Part shown: positions 23,116 to 34,553 of the stretch, piece by piece
Layout of the letters: each line of letters opens with the position of its first letter
How positions within the stretch are numbered: the first letter of the stretch is position 1
Source: Mesostigma viride
Taxonomy: Eukaryota; Streptophyta; Mesostigmatophyceae; Mesostigmatales; Mesostigmataceae
Assembly (NCBI GenBank): GCA_009746045.1
Contig: RPFO01001837.1
Coordinates: 31,001-95,000, forward strand
Direction: 5' to 3'
Length of the DNA: 64,000 bases
Made by a program: the position numbers and the translations under genes
The notes under the pieces: generated by a model
Seen by the model: only the letters and a program-made list of their open reading frames with translations
Told to the model about the DNA's origin: nothing
The model's database searches: none

Positions 23116-24917
23116 GTTAAGGGGACGTGGCGCGCCGAATATTTTCCGCGCGAAAAAATTCGCGGCACCGGCCGTACCGTGAAAAGTGGGTGCTCCGTGC
23201 GCGCACCACTTGCGGAAGTGGCCATGGCGACTGCGTTTAGGCGAAACTAGCAATGTAGGGCTAGAGAAATGCAAAAAAAATGATTGGATGTTGAAGACGA
23301 TGATTTAATGATGATGGATTGCGGCGGCAAGTGGCTGGTTTACAATATCGCTGCTTTCTTTTACTGCCATCGGCATGGGGGGTAATCTGCATTTTTTGGT
23401 CGCGCGGAATAAAATAGAATTCGTGATTGCGGCAGTAAATTCTCAGTTTTGGGGGTCTTTTGACCGTGAAGGATGCATTCATATCGGTAGCATCGAATTC
23501 AAAACCGAACGGGTGCTTTTTGCGACATTTTCGGCCATTCTCTGTAAGTATTTTTTCAGGCCTGCGCAGTGCATGTCGGAACCTTCCATGGAAGAACGGC
23601 CGTTGTTGCGCGCCTGGGCGAGGGATCTACGAGGGCAAGGTATAGATTTGTGGCGACTGTTATCTACTATCAGTTCTTTCTTCGAAGAGCTCATCGTTCG
23701 AAGTTTTTTGCGTTCGTTTTGGTCAGTTTCCGCCAGTTAACTCTCCGTTGCTTGCCGTCGTGTTGACGAATACCTGGCAGCTTTAGCTTGTTTTCGTTGA
23801 TGTCTTGATCAAATCCGCTTCAGTCTCAGCCGATAGATCCTAGGGAAGGCGTAAGGGATTTCATAGCACGTGTTCTGGCAAGGATGTTGTGCGTATGGAC
23901 GCTTCTTGTTGTGTGATAGTGACGCACCCTTTCCTCGCAGCGGCATCACAGCGGTCAGAAGCTGAACGGCCGCCACTGGTTTCTTTGCATTTTATCGTGC
24001 AGGGAAGGAATTTTTGAAATCGGCGATCATGTTGGAGATATTGCATTTGTGTGACTGCATGTAGATAGCTGCCATCATTGGTTTATTTGAGCTTTCCTTG
24101 TTATGATGATGTGACAAGACAGCAATGTTGCTGAGCCAACCATGGTTGACATGGTTGACTGCATACAAGCTTTGTATGCCATGATCTCCTTGGTTCCTTG
24201 CCCTCCATAGTTCCAGTTTGTTGCCCATGTCGGGTAGTGCAGTTAAGGAGTTGTTGCTGTGTTGGTAAGCTTGGTTGGCATAACCCTTACAATCTAACCT
24301 GGGAGAAACATAGAAAATGCTGGTAATGCATGTTAGTGCCATAATCATTATTGCTATTCACGTACTTATAAGTCTGGCCATGCTCGAGGGACGGTGAAGG
24401 AGTATGAGGTGCGTGGCCACCCCTTTGTACTTCACAACATATTCAGCATGGATTTGATCCATGTTGATGGCATGTAAAGTGTGATTGTGTTTACTTGCTT
24501 TCTGAGTGGTCCTTAGCGCCTTGTCAGGTAGTGAGTGGTCGTCTAGGAAACCCATCAGTGCGTGCCACAGTGACCCCCAACCTTGAGCATGTGTCGTCAT
24601 CAGTGTGCTAGAGTTAATTATATGTGCTTTTGATCATAGATTTGCTGAGTTCTTAGCATGAAGTTTACAAGGTAACCTTGGGTAGAGTATAGTGTATGCT
24701 CTCTTGGCATGTATGCCTAGCGATCGTGTCGCTATGCTTGCGCTGGCAAGGTTGGCCATGCCGAGGGCAGGTGAGGGAAGATGTGGTGCCTAGCCGTTTG
24801 CTTATGTTTTGTGATCGAGTGGGGCATGCTTTCTGGCTTTTTGGATGGAAAACAGCATGCCTAAGTGGCCATGTACAAAGAAACCCCCCCTTAAGCTTAT
24901 GTTCAGGTTTTAGCACG
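23116..24917. other. no gene identified
   Basis: Unique-looking DNA with scattered short ORFs and no recognisable motif. Confidence 0.5.
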
Positions 24918-24950
24918 CATAACCTTATTACTTGAGCAAGACTTGTCGGA

Positions 24951-25229
24951 ATGACCTGTGTTAAGGGTGGCTGCCACGACGTGATGCAAAGGGAGGGGCA
25001 GGGGGACGATGGGGAAGGTAGTAGTGATGATGAGAATGATGTTGATAATATTCCTTGCCTTGCATGTGCTTCCCCGGATGAAATTGACGGTGTCCCTTTC
25101 CTGCTGTGCAGCACATTCGGGTGCAAGGGAGGACTGCATGGGTGCTGCGCTGACCCCCCGTTGACTAAGGAGCCCAAGGGGGATTGGTTTTGCCCTGCCT
25201 GCCTCGTGCAGGATGCTTACAAGGGCTGA
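24951..25229 (+). CDS. small PHD-finger ORF between direct repeats
   Basis: A 92-residue ORF: an acidic stretch (DDGEGSSDDENDVDN, about 20-34), then a PHD-type finger (about 36-87) beginning PCLACASPDE and ending KGDWFCPACL, with the CxxC...CxxxxC...H...C...CPxC spacing of C4HC3 fingers. PHD fingers read histone H3 tails. The ending resembles that of the gypsy-like Pol PHD (GDWFCPVC). It may be an exon of a larger gene, a transposon-derived remnant, or a stand-alone small protein. Direct repeats of about 29 bp (ACTTGAG..AGACTTGTCGG, then AATGACCTG) lie at about 24933-24961 and 25287-25315, and the first overlaps the ATG. Confidence 0.5.
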   Translation: MTCVKGGCHDVMQREGQGDDGEGSSDDENDVDNIPCLACASPDEIDGVPFLLCSTFGCKGGLHGCCADPPLTKEPKGDWFCPACLVQDAYKG

Positions 25230-25316
25230 TATAGTGACATTTTCTGTTTTAGCGGGCATTTTTTTTAAAACACGTCTGACGCAATAACTTGAGCTAGACT
25301 TGTCGGAATGACCTGG

Positions 25317-26715
25317 GACTTGGAACACTGCTGTCCCCCTGTTAGCCGGAATTTTTGTTGATTTTGTGGCCTTATCGGAAGTGTTTATGATATGTATATT
25401 CCCAATGTCCGGTAAAAAATGACCTGTTTTGCGGGAAAATTAATAACTGTTCAAGGTTTTGCCATTTCCATGATGTAAATAGCTCAGCAAGCTACAAACT
25501 CAGGGAACTATATGACCTTGATTTTTGGTAGCCAACAAATAAGTGCATTGGCTGGGGCATACTCAGCCCTAATTAGCGTCTTTTGCTATTTATAGCGCAT
25601 TATTGGCGTATATATGGGGGTAGTACCCCCAACAAGTGCATGGACAACTCAATAGAGATGTTATTTAGTGCCCCCAATCATAATTCAGCCTTGTGCAAAT
25701 GAATTTCAAGTGATATTAGCATATGTCAGATTTTTTGGGTTTTGGGGTGCCACCTCCCCTTAACTGGCACCTATACTAGAGGCCTGACATGGGGTGGAGC
25801 TTCAGTGCTTCCCCGCCTTCTCCTTCTCCCACACTGGGTGCTCCGCGTCCTTCTTCTCCGGCCCTGCCCATGGGTGCACCGGCCCCGCCTCCTCCTTCTC
25901 CTCTCGGGACGATTCGCGCTCCACGCATGGCTGCAGCATCAGTTAGCACGGGCAAGACATAGCAGTAACCGCGCTATTGCTGTTCTAGCACCAGCCTAGC
26001 AGACTGCCATGATCACTCAGCAAACCCACGACAGCTAAACCCTTGGCTGTCACAACCAGTCCATGCATCATTAAGTATGGGTACAGGGAAAGCTTCCCGC
26101 ATATCCATGGCCATATGGATGGCAGCAACACAACGACTTGCCCCCTAGCCCCCCGTGCACACACAAAAACGTGGGTCGTGGCTTCCACGCCCCATCCGCC
26201 ATGCATGACAGCGCGTACCTTACTCGCATTCACACCGGGCTGCATCCCAGCGCCGTTGCTGTCCCCATGTGACACGTCGGCTGATTAAGCAGACACACAG
26301 CAGAGTCTGATGTAAACCGCTAAACCCCAAACCCATGCAGACCACAGTCAAGGACGCGTGCATGTCAAGCCATGCCAATTGTGAACCGTACAGCAATTTA
26401 CTTTTCAAGCCTGAAGAGGTGGATAGCAGATACTAGCCTGGAAGAGGTTACAGGGGCACATGTCCATTAGCGAGCGGAACAACACAGCATACACCCTACA
26501 AGCGTACCGCACAATGTCCTCCTGCAATTGTCTGCAGATCTCCCAATGCCGCAGACATCTCCACTGCTCTCATGGCGATTGCAAATGCTTCATGCCGCTG
26601 ACATCTCCACTGCTCTCATGGCGATTGCAAATGCTTGATGCCGCACCTCTGCTTACAGCAGAAAAGCTTCCTCCGGGCGAGGCACCTGACTGGAACCAAC
26701 ACCCATTCCTTGGCT
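25317..26715. other. no gene identified
   Basis: No supported gene. A short direct duplication (CTCCACTGCTCTCATGGCGA) occurs at about 26560 and 26606. Confidence 0.5.
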
Positions 26716-27826
26716 TCACAACGTGGCCATGACAGCATCGTGAATCTGCTTCGCCAACGCCCACACTTCAGGACCCGCGCCCTGCACCGCCATGGCCACA
26801 GGCTGCACCGCTGCAATCGATGCAGCATTCACTGCCTGCGCCGCACCATGTACTGCATGCACGAAAGCCAATCCTGGCTCGGTTATCATGGTCTTGCCCG
26901 ATTCCTGCTGCTTCTTCTTCTTCGATGCGGTCATGCGCACTTTATACCCCTTCCTCTCCAAGCACGCCTTCAGCACCTGGCTCGTGCGGTGCTGAATATG
27001 CTTCTGAAGGCGCGCCTTCTAAACACGAAATGTTGGCAATGTATGATTCCCAAACGGCATGATAGGCACATAATCAGTCCCATTAATTGCTTTGCGGCAG
27101 TCAATGCACCAGAACACCTGTTGAAAAAAGAAGGTTATGCGCGCTAGCGATTACCCGCGGCAAGAAGCAATCAACACGCCTCGCTAACAACTGCAACCAC
27201 AATGTAATTCATGACGGGCCACTCACCGCTACCCTGCTCTCCTGATTCAATGTCTCCCCATTCTCAAGGCCTCCATTGTAAACCTCTCCGTCTTCACCAT
27301 CGTCATCGTCTTCCTCTTCCTCCACTCCGACGTATCCGTGTTTCCTTTTCCTAAGATACCTAGGGTTGTTCAAGTCGTATGTGCGGCGTTGGCACACTTC
27401 CAACAAAATTTTGGCCGCCTCTACCCATTACCATTTATTCGTACTATCATACCATATCCAGGCGTTTGAAAAATCATTCCCTCGTTCGAACTTCTACCCC
27501 TGGGCGTCCATGACGAGGCAGTCACGACGGGACGCAGATGCACAAAAATAAAACAAGGCGACATCCCTTCAATCATTGACCAAAAAACAGAATACGCGCA
27601 GAACTTGGATTTCAACACCACGCACCCATTACCAGCGAGCACGGCTGGCCTGCAACCGCCATCATTTCATAACCAGAAGCCAGGGCCCACACTCCATCCC
27701 GTTACCTCATCTTCCACGCACGGCTTCCGCTGCTTCCCTCTGCTCTTTCGCATTCTCCGCCAGCAACCTCGCCTTCTCCTCGTCCAACAATCCACTAAGA
27801 ATAAAATCCCCTCTATTGGACGCCAT
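26716..27826 (-). pseudogene. decayed three-exon gene with BED-like zinc finger
   Basis: Reconstructed on the minus strand. Exon 1 is 27826-27722 (35 codons, starts MASNRGDFILSGLLDEEKAR; donor GTGCGT). Exon 2 is 27493-27227 (89 codons, with a long Glu/Asp run; donor GTGAGT). Exon 3 is 27117-26716, after an ACAG acceptor. All junctions are phase 0. Exon 3 encodes FWCIDC followed about 30 residues later by KHIQH, a C-x2-C...H-x3-H pattern like BED-type fingers of transposase-related proteins. A Lys-rich SKKKKQQ segment and an Ala/Val-rich tail follow. In-frame stops at 27428-27430 (TAA) and 27019-27021 (TAG) indicate decay. Function is unknown. The exon 1 donor and exon 2 acceptor are less certain than the exon 2/3 junction. 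Confidence 0.45.
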
Positions 27827-27990
27827 TCAGACGAACTTTGCTAGCGTCTTTTCACCGGCCCCAGCACACATAATCTATAGCCGCTTACTGACAACGGCCG
27901 ACAACGACAACTGCTGAATAGGCGAAAAAGGCTGATAACTACATTTTTATATTTCGCTGCATTTGCTAATAGACACGCACGTTCTCCCAC

Positions 27991-28683
27991 AGTTAACGCC
28001 AAGCGCATTGGCGTGATCCTGATTCGGCATATCTCTGCGATTCCAGCGGCACCGGAACGAGTTCATTCCGACAAGTATCAAGAAAGTTATGGCGTTCCGA
28101 CTTCCCGGTCGCGCGCGAGCGCGAGCCGGCTGTTCTTCTAAGTCGGACGTGAATATTTGCCGACGACATATGGGGTCGACAGTAATTCCTGGGCTGACAG
28201 GAATTAGGTGCTGTACCTACGACGGTATTGGATTGATACGTCGTACGCAGGAAATAGGAACCTTAACCTGTGGTCTGTGGGTACCGCAGGCTTAGTCCTG
28301 GACTTCTAGGTGCAGATGCAATAGTCACTGTGGACTGTGCTCTGTGGTCACTGTGCCTGTATGGCAGACCTACTGTATAGGAGTGGGCGCTGTACAGGTA
28401 GTGAATACTGTACCGGGGTGTTATTACTGAGCAGGCCTCCTAGGCTGCTCAGGACTAGCAAGCACAGTGCACAAGTATATAAACAATAGGCCAGTGCCAA
28501 ATGGGCATCTCTTGCGAGCCCGCCTCACGTGTTGTGCCTTGACTTGGCAAGCTCGTGTACAAGCCTCAAGTGTGTGAGCGCTGTAAACATTATCCGATTT
28601 AACAAAGCTCCGTTTCCAACCATATTCACACATTGCTGCATTGCAACCATATCCTTCACATTGCGTGTGCGAAGAACTTAACT
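27991..28683 (+). repeat. copia-2 5' LTR
   Basis: 693 bp, AGTTAACG...CTTAACT. It matches 35302-35996 and the copia-1 LTR at 38781-39482. TATATAAAC near 28475 is a possible TATA element. A canonical tRNA primer site is not evident just downstream. Confidence 0.93.
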
Positions 28684-28776
28684 CAAATTACAACCAGTCT
28701 CAGCGGAACGGCCAGGAGGGTCGTTGCCGGTTGCGGTGTGCAGCGTTTACGACGAGAGGAGCTCGTCTGGTGGTGA

Positions 28777-29691
28777 ATGGTGCAGGAGGAACAACGGCAG
28801 CAGGATTTCCGGTTTCGGCAGTCTGCTGGGGGTTCGATTTCTCCTGAATTACGCCGTGTCGTTCGGGATCTATCTTTGTTGCTTGCAGATCGTCCGCCTG
28901 TAAATCGCAGCTTCGTGCAATTCGTCGACGACCAGGTCGAAGATTGGGAGCGAATTCTGCGACACGTACAAACCATCGTCATTCCGGAGCACCGGAGCAT
29001 CGACGACCTTGAGCAGGAGCTTCACGGGTTGGTCGGCATCCAGACGGTGATTACTGCAGTAGCAGAGCGAGTGCGGACGGAGTTGGCAGCAAGGCGAGGC
29101 GAGGTTGCGGAGGCAGCTGGCGCAGGGCGACACGAGTTTGTGCCGACAGTAGCGGGCGCGGGAGTACCACGTGCTTTCGCAGGCGGCATCGGCGACGAGG
29201 GTGTTGCAGCGGGCCAGTTAGGCGTGAACGACGCGGAGCGGAGCATCACAGGCGGCTTGCAGAGGTCGGGGCGACAGCGGAAGCCATCGCCGGAGGACAC
29301 GCGCGACAAGAGTCGGCAGGTTTCCAGAGCGAGTAAGAGTTCCTTTTCAGGAGCTGCCCCGCCCCTTCGCGTTCGTGTGACGCGTTGGGAGGAGTTTGCA
29401 CCTCTTGGGTACGATAGTGACCTTGAGGTAGGGCAGGGGGTGTCGCTGGGCTAGGCGACGAGACACTTGGCGACCACGAGGTGCCAACGTACAATCCGCG
29501 AGGGCCAACGACGGGTTGTCACCTGTCTACTTTACCAACGGTGACGATTCAGTCATCGCGGGCCGACAGCGGGTCGACGACGGCGCAGCAGGTAGCAGGG
29601 TACCAGAGCTGATTGTGGTGAGCGACAGCGACGACGACAGCGACAAGGAGAACCAGGACGCGCCTGGGGCCAGCCGTGGTGGTCTTGCCTG
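28777..29691 (+). pseudogene. copia-2 leader ORF (ORF0), frameshifted
   Basis: Open for 225 codons to 29454, from an ATG 93 bases after the LTR. A one-base deletion relative to copia-1 (near 29430) then shifts the frame. In the original frame it would run to 29691, about 100 bases before gag. The N-terminal half is helical and acidic, the middle is Gly/Ala-rich, and the end is an SDS/KEN acidic tail. I recognise no domain. Its presence before gag in both copies means it is part of the element. Confidence 0.6.
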
Positions 29692-29794
29692 AGTGGTAAC
29701 ACTTGGCACTTTCTTTTCTTGTTCAGTAGCTTATATTGCTTTAATTGCTGCTTGGCCACTTGGCTGGCTGTAGCAGATCTGAACAGAGGCCATC

Positions 29795-30963
29795 ATGGAG
29801 GATGGAGCTATCAACCAACCAGCGGGCTTTATGGACTTCGGGCGGCGCGGCGCTGGGCTGGATGGACGAGATGGACGCTATGGACGCGGGGGCGGCCAGG
29901 CGCTGGGAGACCAGGCTGAGGTGCCAGATAATCAGAGCCAAGGATCGCAGGGCGGGCAGCACGCGCCAGCCGCAGATCAAGCGGCGCCCAAGCGACCAAC
30001 TGTTGCTGAGGGGTACGCGGTGCTAGGCCAGTTTCAGTCCATCAAGGACAATTGGCAGCCCCGGGATGCTGAGAGGATGTTAGAGGACATGAACTTGTAC
30101 ACGGAGATATACAACGGTGACAAGCTTCGCATCCTGGCGTCTAGTGCCTACATACGGCAGTCGGCGAGGCGGCTGTTCAAGTTTGTTCGGGAGCGACACG
30201 CGGCGGGGGACACCTGGACGGCGTTTATGACGCGACTCAGGTCGTTCCTGAGTGACAAGAGGACCATAGATGGGACCCACCTGAAACAAGAATACCTGGA
30301 CTACAAGCCCATCAAGGGGCAACTAGTGGTCCACGCCTTTGAAGACTTCGTCAAGCTGAGGGAGGACGCCATGGCCAAGGGCTTCTTCGTCGCAGATCGG
30401 ATGGCCATGGGCGACTTTCTCAAGTCGCTGCAACTGGATCCGGTCACCATGGATAATGTGACCATCCACATGCGACAGGTCCATGGCTGGGCAGCCATGA
30501 CGGATCAGTTGTATGAGTGTTTCAGCGGCAAGTACGTGGGGGTAAGCGCCCTCGTCAGAATGATGAGGAGGCCACTGAACCCACGGTTAAGTCCATGAGG
30601 GGATCGGGCCACGGGGGCCCAGCGTCCTCGAGAGGGCCTGAGACCTCTTCAAGGGGTCGAGGAAGGTCCAGGAGGGGGCGTGACAGAAGGGCTGGACGGG
30701 GGACCCCGCCGAAGTCGGGACATCCACAGTCCCAGTTTGACTTCAAGAGGGTGGGTGGTCCTCCCAAGGCTGGGCCCAGCAGTGGGACCTCACGGGACAT
30801 CAGTCAGGTGGAATGTTATTTCTGCCAGGGGAAGGGTCACTTCAGGAATGAGTGTCCCTCGTACCTGAGGCAGGAAGGTCAGAGCAAGCCAGCTCAGGGT
30901 GGCAGCAAGGACAAGGCTGGTCCATCCCAGGACAAGGGCAAGGGCAAGGCTGCTGATCATTGA
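29795..30963 (+). pseudogene. copia-2 Gag, frameshifted
   Basis: Homologous to copia-1 gag (572-1762). It is open 29795-30598 and 30517-30963. The break is a lost base in the GTGGGGG run at about 30537-30542, where copia-1 reads GTGGGTGG. The zinc knuckle CYFCQGKGHFRNEC is in the second part. The protein is broken between capsid and nucleocapsid in this copy. Confidence 0.85.
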
Positions 30964-33900
30964 TTGAGCCTGCACACATCCCTGAACCCTGGAGGGTGCC
31001 CCCAGGGGTGTGTAATGAAGCTGCTAGTGACAGCAGTGAGGGGCAGCCCCATGCTCTAGTGAAAGAGCCTATTGGACACGATGGGGCAAGCTTGGTTACC
31101 ACAGAGAGTATGCCAGCTGTAGCTGCAGTGGTTACTCGCCAACGTGCCCGCCATGGCGGTGCTGAGCCTGAGGTAGGACCTGGTGATGTGGACCCAGGTG
31201 GATCTCAGAAGCATTCTGACCGTGCAGGACTGGCACAGGATGGTCAGGATGAGGATAGGGCTGGAGACAGTCTGACAGGCACGACCCTGGTGCCTCCTGT
31301 ACATAAGGGATCTGTACATACCTTGAGTGCTAATAATGACAATAAAAGGTTTTCTCTCTTGTATGACATTGCCTCAAGGTTGCATACCATGTTTGGCCAT
31401 GCAGCTCAGTCTTTGCAAGTTGCTAGACGGCTGGGAGGAAGTGAGTTGTACTCCATCTGCCAACAGGTTGCTCAAGCTTGCAAGTGCAGGCTAGTTGCTA
31501 GAAAGCCCAAGCAGTCTCATGCCAGGACTCCTATTTTGCAGCCAGGCCATGTGCAGGTAGATATTCAGAGAATCAGGGGTTTGAAGCTGCTGGTGGCAGT
31601 GGACAGATATACCAAGTACAAGACCCTAGAGATCCTGCCTGACATGGAGAAGCCTACATTGATTGCTGCTCTGAAGTTGACAAGGAGCAGGTACCCTGGG
31701 TTGGAGTTGTTGCAGTGTGACATTCAGTTTGAGTGCTGTGAGAACCTGCCAGAGTTTCCAGAGTTGCTGATTACACCCAGGGAGAGCCACGGCCAGCAAG
31801 GGGTGGTGGAGAGAGCCATCCAAGAGATCAAGACTGTGCTGCTGGTGGAGAGGATTCCAAGGACGTCATCTGCCATTGTGACATCTGCATGGCTACGTTC
31901 TGTGGAGGACAGGCTGAACCTGAGGACTCCCATGTTCTTTGGTGACATTGCCATCAATCCTCTTATGCTGCATACCAGGATGCTGCCAGCTGATGCTGAG
32001 CAGGCATGGAAGGAGAAGCTAGAGGCCAAGTTCCTCAAGCTGAGGCAGAAAGACAAGGGCTGGAGTGTCCTAGAACCTAACGTTGGACAACAGGTTGTTG
32101 TGTGGAAGGAACCAAGCTTTCCAGGGAAACGTGGCAGCTGGCATGATGGGGTGGTGACCCGAGTAGAAGCCGCTGGCCATAAGTGCTGGGTGGCCATTGA
32201 TGGCTCCCAAGCAGTGCACCGTCTGTCCTGGTCAAAGATCCGTCCCCGGGGAGGTAATCAAGGAGACCTCTTCCAGGTGCCCGCTGGTGTACAAGGCGGG
32301 GGTGACGTGGAGCTTCCTGATCAGGGTGCTACAGCTGTATCGAGCCCTCAGGGTGACCCTGGCCCGGCCCCTGGGGTACCTTCACATACGGTGGTTGGGC
32401 AAGCAGGCGGACAGGCTGCACCTCCGGAACGGCCCGACACCAGGCCTAGGGGTGTGCGTCTATCAGATATTGTACAGGCTTTGCAAAGAGCCAAGAAGGA
32501 GCCTAAGGTGTCCAAGCTTGTCCAGTTGGATGAACCTGAGGTAGCTGCCATGGAGATAGATACCAATGCACAGGTTTCTGTCATGGGACCTCAGCATACA
32601 GGAGAACTGCTGGTCGGAGAACCAAGTTGCCCCTGGGTGTCTGATTTCAGTGGTAGGACGCATCTAAGGGTGTTGGGAGAGGTTACTGCCCCTGTCATGG
32701 GTGTGGATGTGACCTTCCTTGTCCTAGAGGACTATGATGGCCCTGTGATTTTGGGTCAGAATTTTCTGGGCAATCCTGGGATTTCTATCAGAGCTACAGC
32801 TCTGAGAAGAGATGGCTGGGGGATGATTCCCCTAGAAAATTTCAGGACAACATTTCCAGTCAGGTGCAGGGCCAAGCCGGTCAAGGGTGTAAAATGGGAT
32901 GAAGGGGAGGTGCCCCCAGCGGCCAGTTTGGTGATTCCAGCTGTGTTGCACCCCAGCAGTATTGGCATAACTCACAGGAGCCTTGCTGCACACTCTCCTT
33001 TGACATATGACCAGCTGGTCCAAGAGATGAGCTCGCCTACTTTGTTTGAGGCTTGGAAGCTCGCCTTCTCCAAGGCATTGGAGGAGTGGTTGCAGTTTGA
33101 GTGTGCTGCACCAACAGACAGACGTCCCCCAGCATCAAGGAAGCTTGCTTTGAGATTTGTGCTGAAGAGGAAGGTTGTGGATGAGGTATCAGTGCCCCAT
33201 GTCAGGCCTGTCCTGAATGAGTATCACGGCACGGGGAGTCTGCCAGGAGAGGAGCTATACACGCCAGGGATGCTACACGACACATGGAGAATTTTGCTAT
33301 GTCTCTACGTGGGGTTGCTGAACAGGGGAGCAGCTATGTCATCAGTGCTGCTGGACTTCAAGAGGGCATTTTTAAAATCTGATCCAGAAGTGGCCAGGAG
33401 GGTGTGGAAGCAGGATGAGCCTTACTGTGTTGAGGTGCCTGCCATCTGGAAGCTGGAGCTGCATCAACAATTCCTGGTTATTCTGAAGGGCCTGGAAGGA
33501 CTCAGGTCGAGCCCAATCATCTGGAGACTCACGCTGCAGGAAGCTCTGATCAGTGAGTGTGGCTTGAGAGTGTCTTCAGTTGATCCCTGTTTGCTGCTGG
33601 CCCAATGGGAGGGTCTGCCAGTGTATGCTAGTTTGCATGGAGATGATCTGCATTTGCTAGCCCCCACGACCTGGCTGAAGAAGTTTATTCCTGTCATCAG
33701 TGGCAAGTTTTCACTGGGCAAGGAGCTGTGGCAGGAGCCCAACAAGCCTGTAGTGTTCTGTGGAATGCAGGCTACCCTGTTCAGGAGGGACGGGGAGTGG
33801 AGTATCAGGCTTCAGGCTGGAGGAGATTATAAACAGACCATTGTGAAGGCCTTGCCAGAGAAGATCACCCAGGCTGCAGGACCTGAGTTGAGAGGCATGT

Positions 33901-34553
33901 GGGCCTGGTTTGCCAGCATCTGTGGTCCGTCTTTGATGGTCCATAGCAGAATGCCTGATGAGGTGCTTGAGGATGAGAAGCCTCGAGTCATAGCCCGGTT
34001 GGTGGAGAGTACCCCTGATCTGATTTTGTCTGGGATTGACTTTACCCAGCCTATCACCTTGGAGATCTTTGTTGACAGTTCCATGGATGCTCGCCAGGTT
34101 ACCAAGGTCAGGGGGAGATCTGCTGCTCTGTTTGCTTTTTATCAGAGCAGGGCAAGTTTGTTCAGCTGGTACAGCAGACTGCAGAAGAGGGTCTGTATCA
34201 GTTCAGATGTGGCAGAATGCAGGGCCATATGCGAGGGGATCCAGTCCAGCCTGTACATAAAGGAGTTAATGCTGGAGCTGGCTTCAGTTACCCCTTGGAC
34301 CTTGCAGATGGAGACGTTGTTGCTAACAGACAGCATGGGTATGGTCCAGTTTGTTCACAAGCAGCTGGCCAGGAGCCGGGACCTGGATTATTTGTTGCTG
34401 AAGGAGTTGGCCAGTTTGGTTGACTTGAAGCATATCCCTGGCGAGGAGAACCCTGCTGATGCATTGACAAAGCTGCCACACAAGGCCCCAGCCCAGTACA
34501 ATGTACTGAGGAAGCTCATGAATGCTGACTGTCAAGTCGGTCTATCTGTCTAA
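30960..34553 (+). CDS. copia-2 Pol: integrase, protease-like domain, RT, RNase H
   Basis: 1197 codons open, without an ATG at the 5' edge; expression would need gag fusion. After a linker, an integrase has a zinc-binding region and the triad Asp201, Asp254, Glu284; the last spacing (30) is shorter than the usual 35. Next come an SH3-like tail and a retropepsin-like domain with IDTNA (Asp534; the usual Gly is Asn) and VILGQNFL. The reverse transcriptase has LLDFKRAF and HGDD (Asp895/896, in place of YVDD). RNase H starts near Asp1039 and ends with the copia hallmark NPADALTK. Integrase before RT marks the copia group. The protease-like domain after integrase is out of the usual order. Confidence 0.9.
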   Translation: MIEPAHIPEPWRVPPGVCNEAASDSSEGQPHALVKEPIGHDGASLVTTESMPAVAAVVTRQRARHGGAEPEVGPGDVDPGGSQKHSDRAGLAQDGQDEDRAGDSLTGTTLVPPVHKGSVHTLSANNDNKRFSLLYDIASRLHTMFGHAAQSLQVARRLGGSELYSICQQVAQACKCRLVARKPKQSHARTPILQPGHVQVDIQRIRGLKLLVAVDRYTKYKTLEILPDMEKPTLIAALKLTRSRYPGLELLQCDIQFECCENLPEFPELLITPRESHGQQGVVERAIQEIKTVLLVERIPRTSSAIVTSAWLRSVEDRLNLRTPMFFGDIAINPLMLHTRMLPADAEQAWKEKLEAKFLKLRQKDKGWSVLEPNVGQQVVVWKEPSFPGKRGSWHDGVVTRVEAAGHKCWVAIDGSQAVHRLSWSKIRPRGGNQGDLFQVPAGVQGGGDVELPDQGATAVSSPQGDPGPAPGVPSHTVVGQAGGQAAPPERPDTRPRGVRLSDIVQALQRAKKEPKVSKLVQLDEPEVAAMEIDTNAQVSVMGPQHTGELLVGEPSCPWVSDFSGRTHLRVLGEVTAPVMGVDVTFLVLEDYDGPVILGQNFLGNPGISIRATALRRDGWGMIPLENFRTTFPVRCRAKPVKGVKWDEGEVPPAASLVIPAVLHPSSIGITHRSLAAHSPLTYDQLVQEMSSPTLFEAWKLAFSKALEEWLQFECAAPTDRRPPASRKLALRFVLKRKVVDEVSVPHVRPVLNEYHGTGSLPGEELYTPGMLHDTWRILLCLYVGLLNRGAAMSSVLLDFKRAFLKSDPEVARRVWKQDEPYCVEVPAIWKLELHQQFLVILKGLEGLRSSPIIWRLTLQEALISECGLRVSSVDPCLLLAQWEGLPVYASLHGDDLHLLAPTTWLKKFIPVISGKFSLGKELWQEPNKPVVFCGMQATLFRRDGEWSIRLQAGGDYKQTIVKALPEKITQAAGPELRGMWAWFASICGPSLMVHSRMPDEVLEDEKPRVIARLVESTPDLILSGIDFTQPITLEIFVDSSMDARQVTKVRGRSAALFAFYQSRASLFSWYSRLQKRVCISSDVAECRAICEGIQSSLYIKELMLELASVTPWTLQMETLLLTDSMGMVQFVHKQLARSRDLDYLLLKELASLVDLKHIPGEENPADALTKLPHKAPAQYNVLRKLMNADCQVGLSV

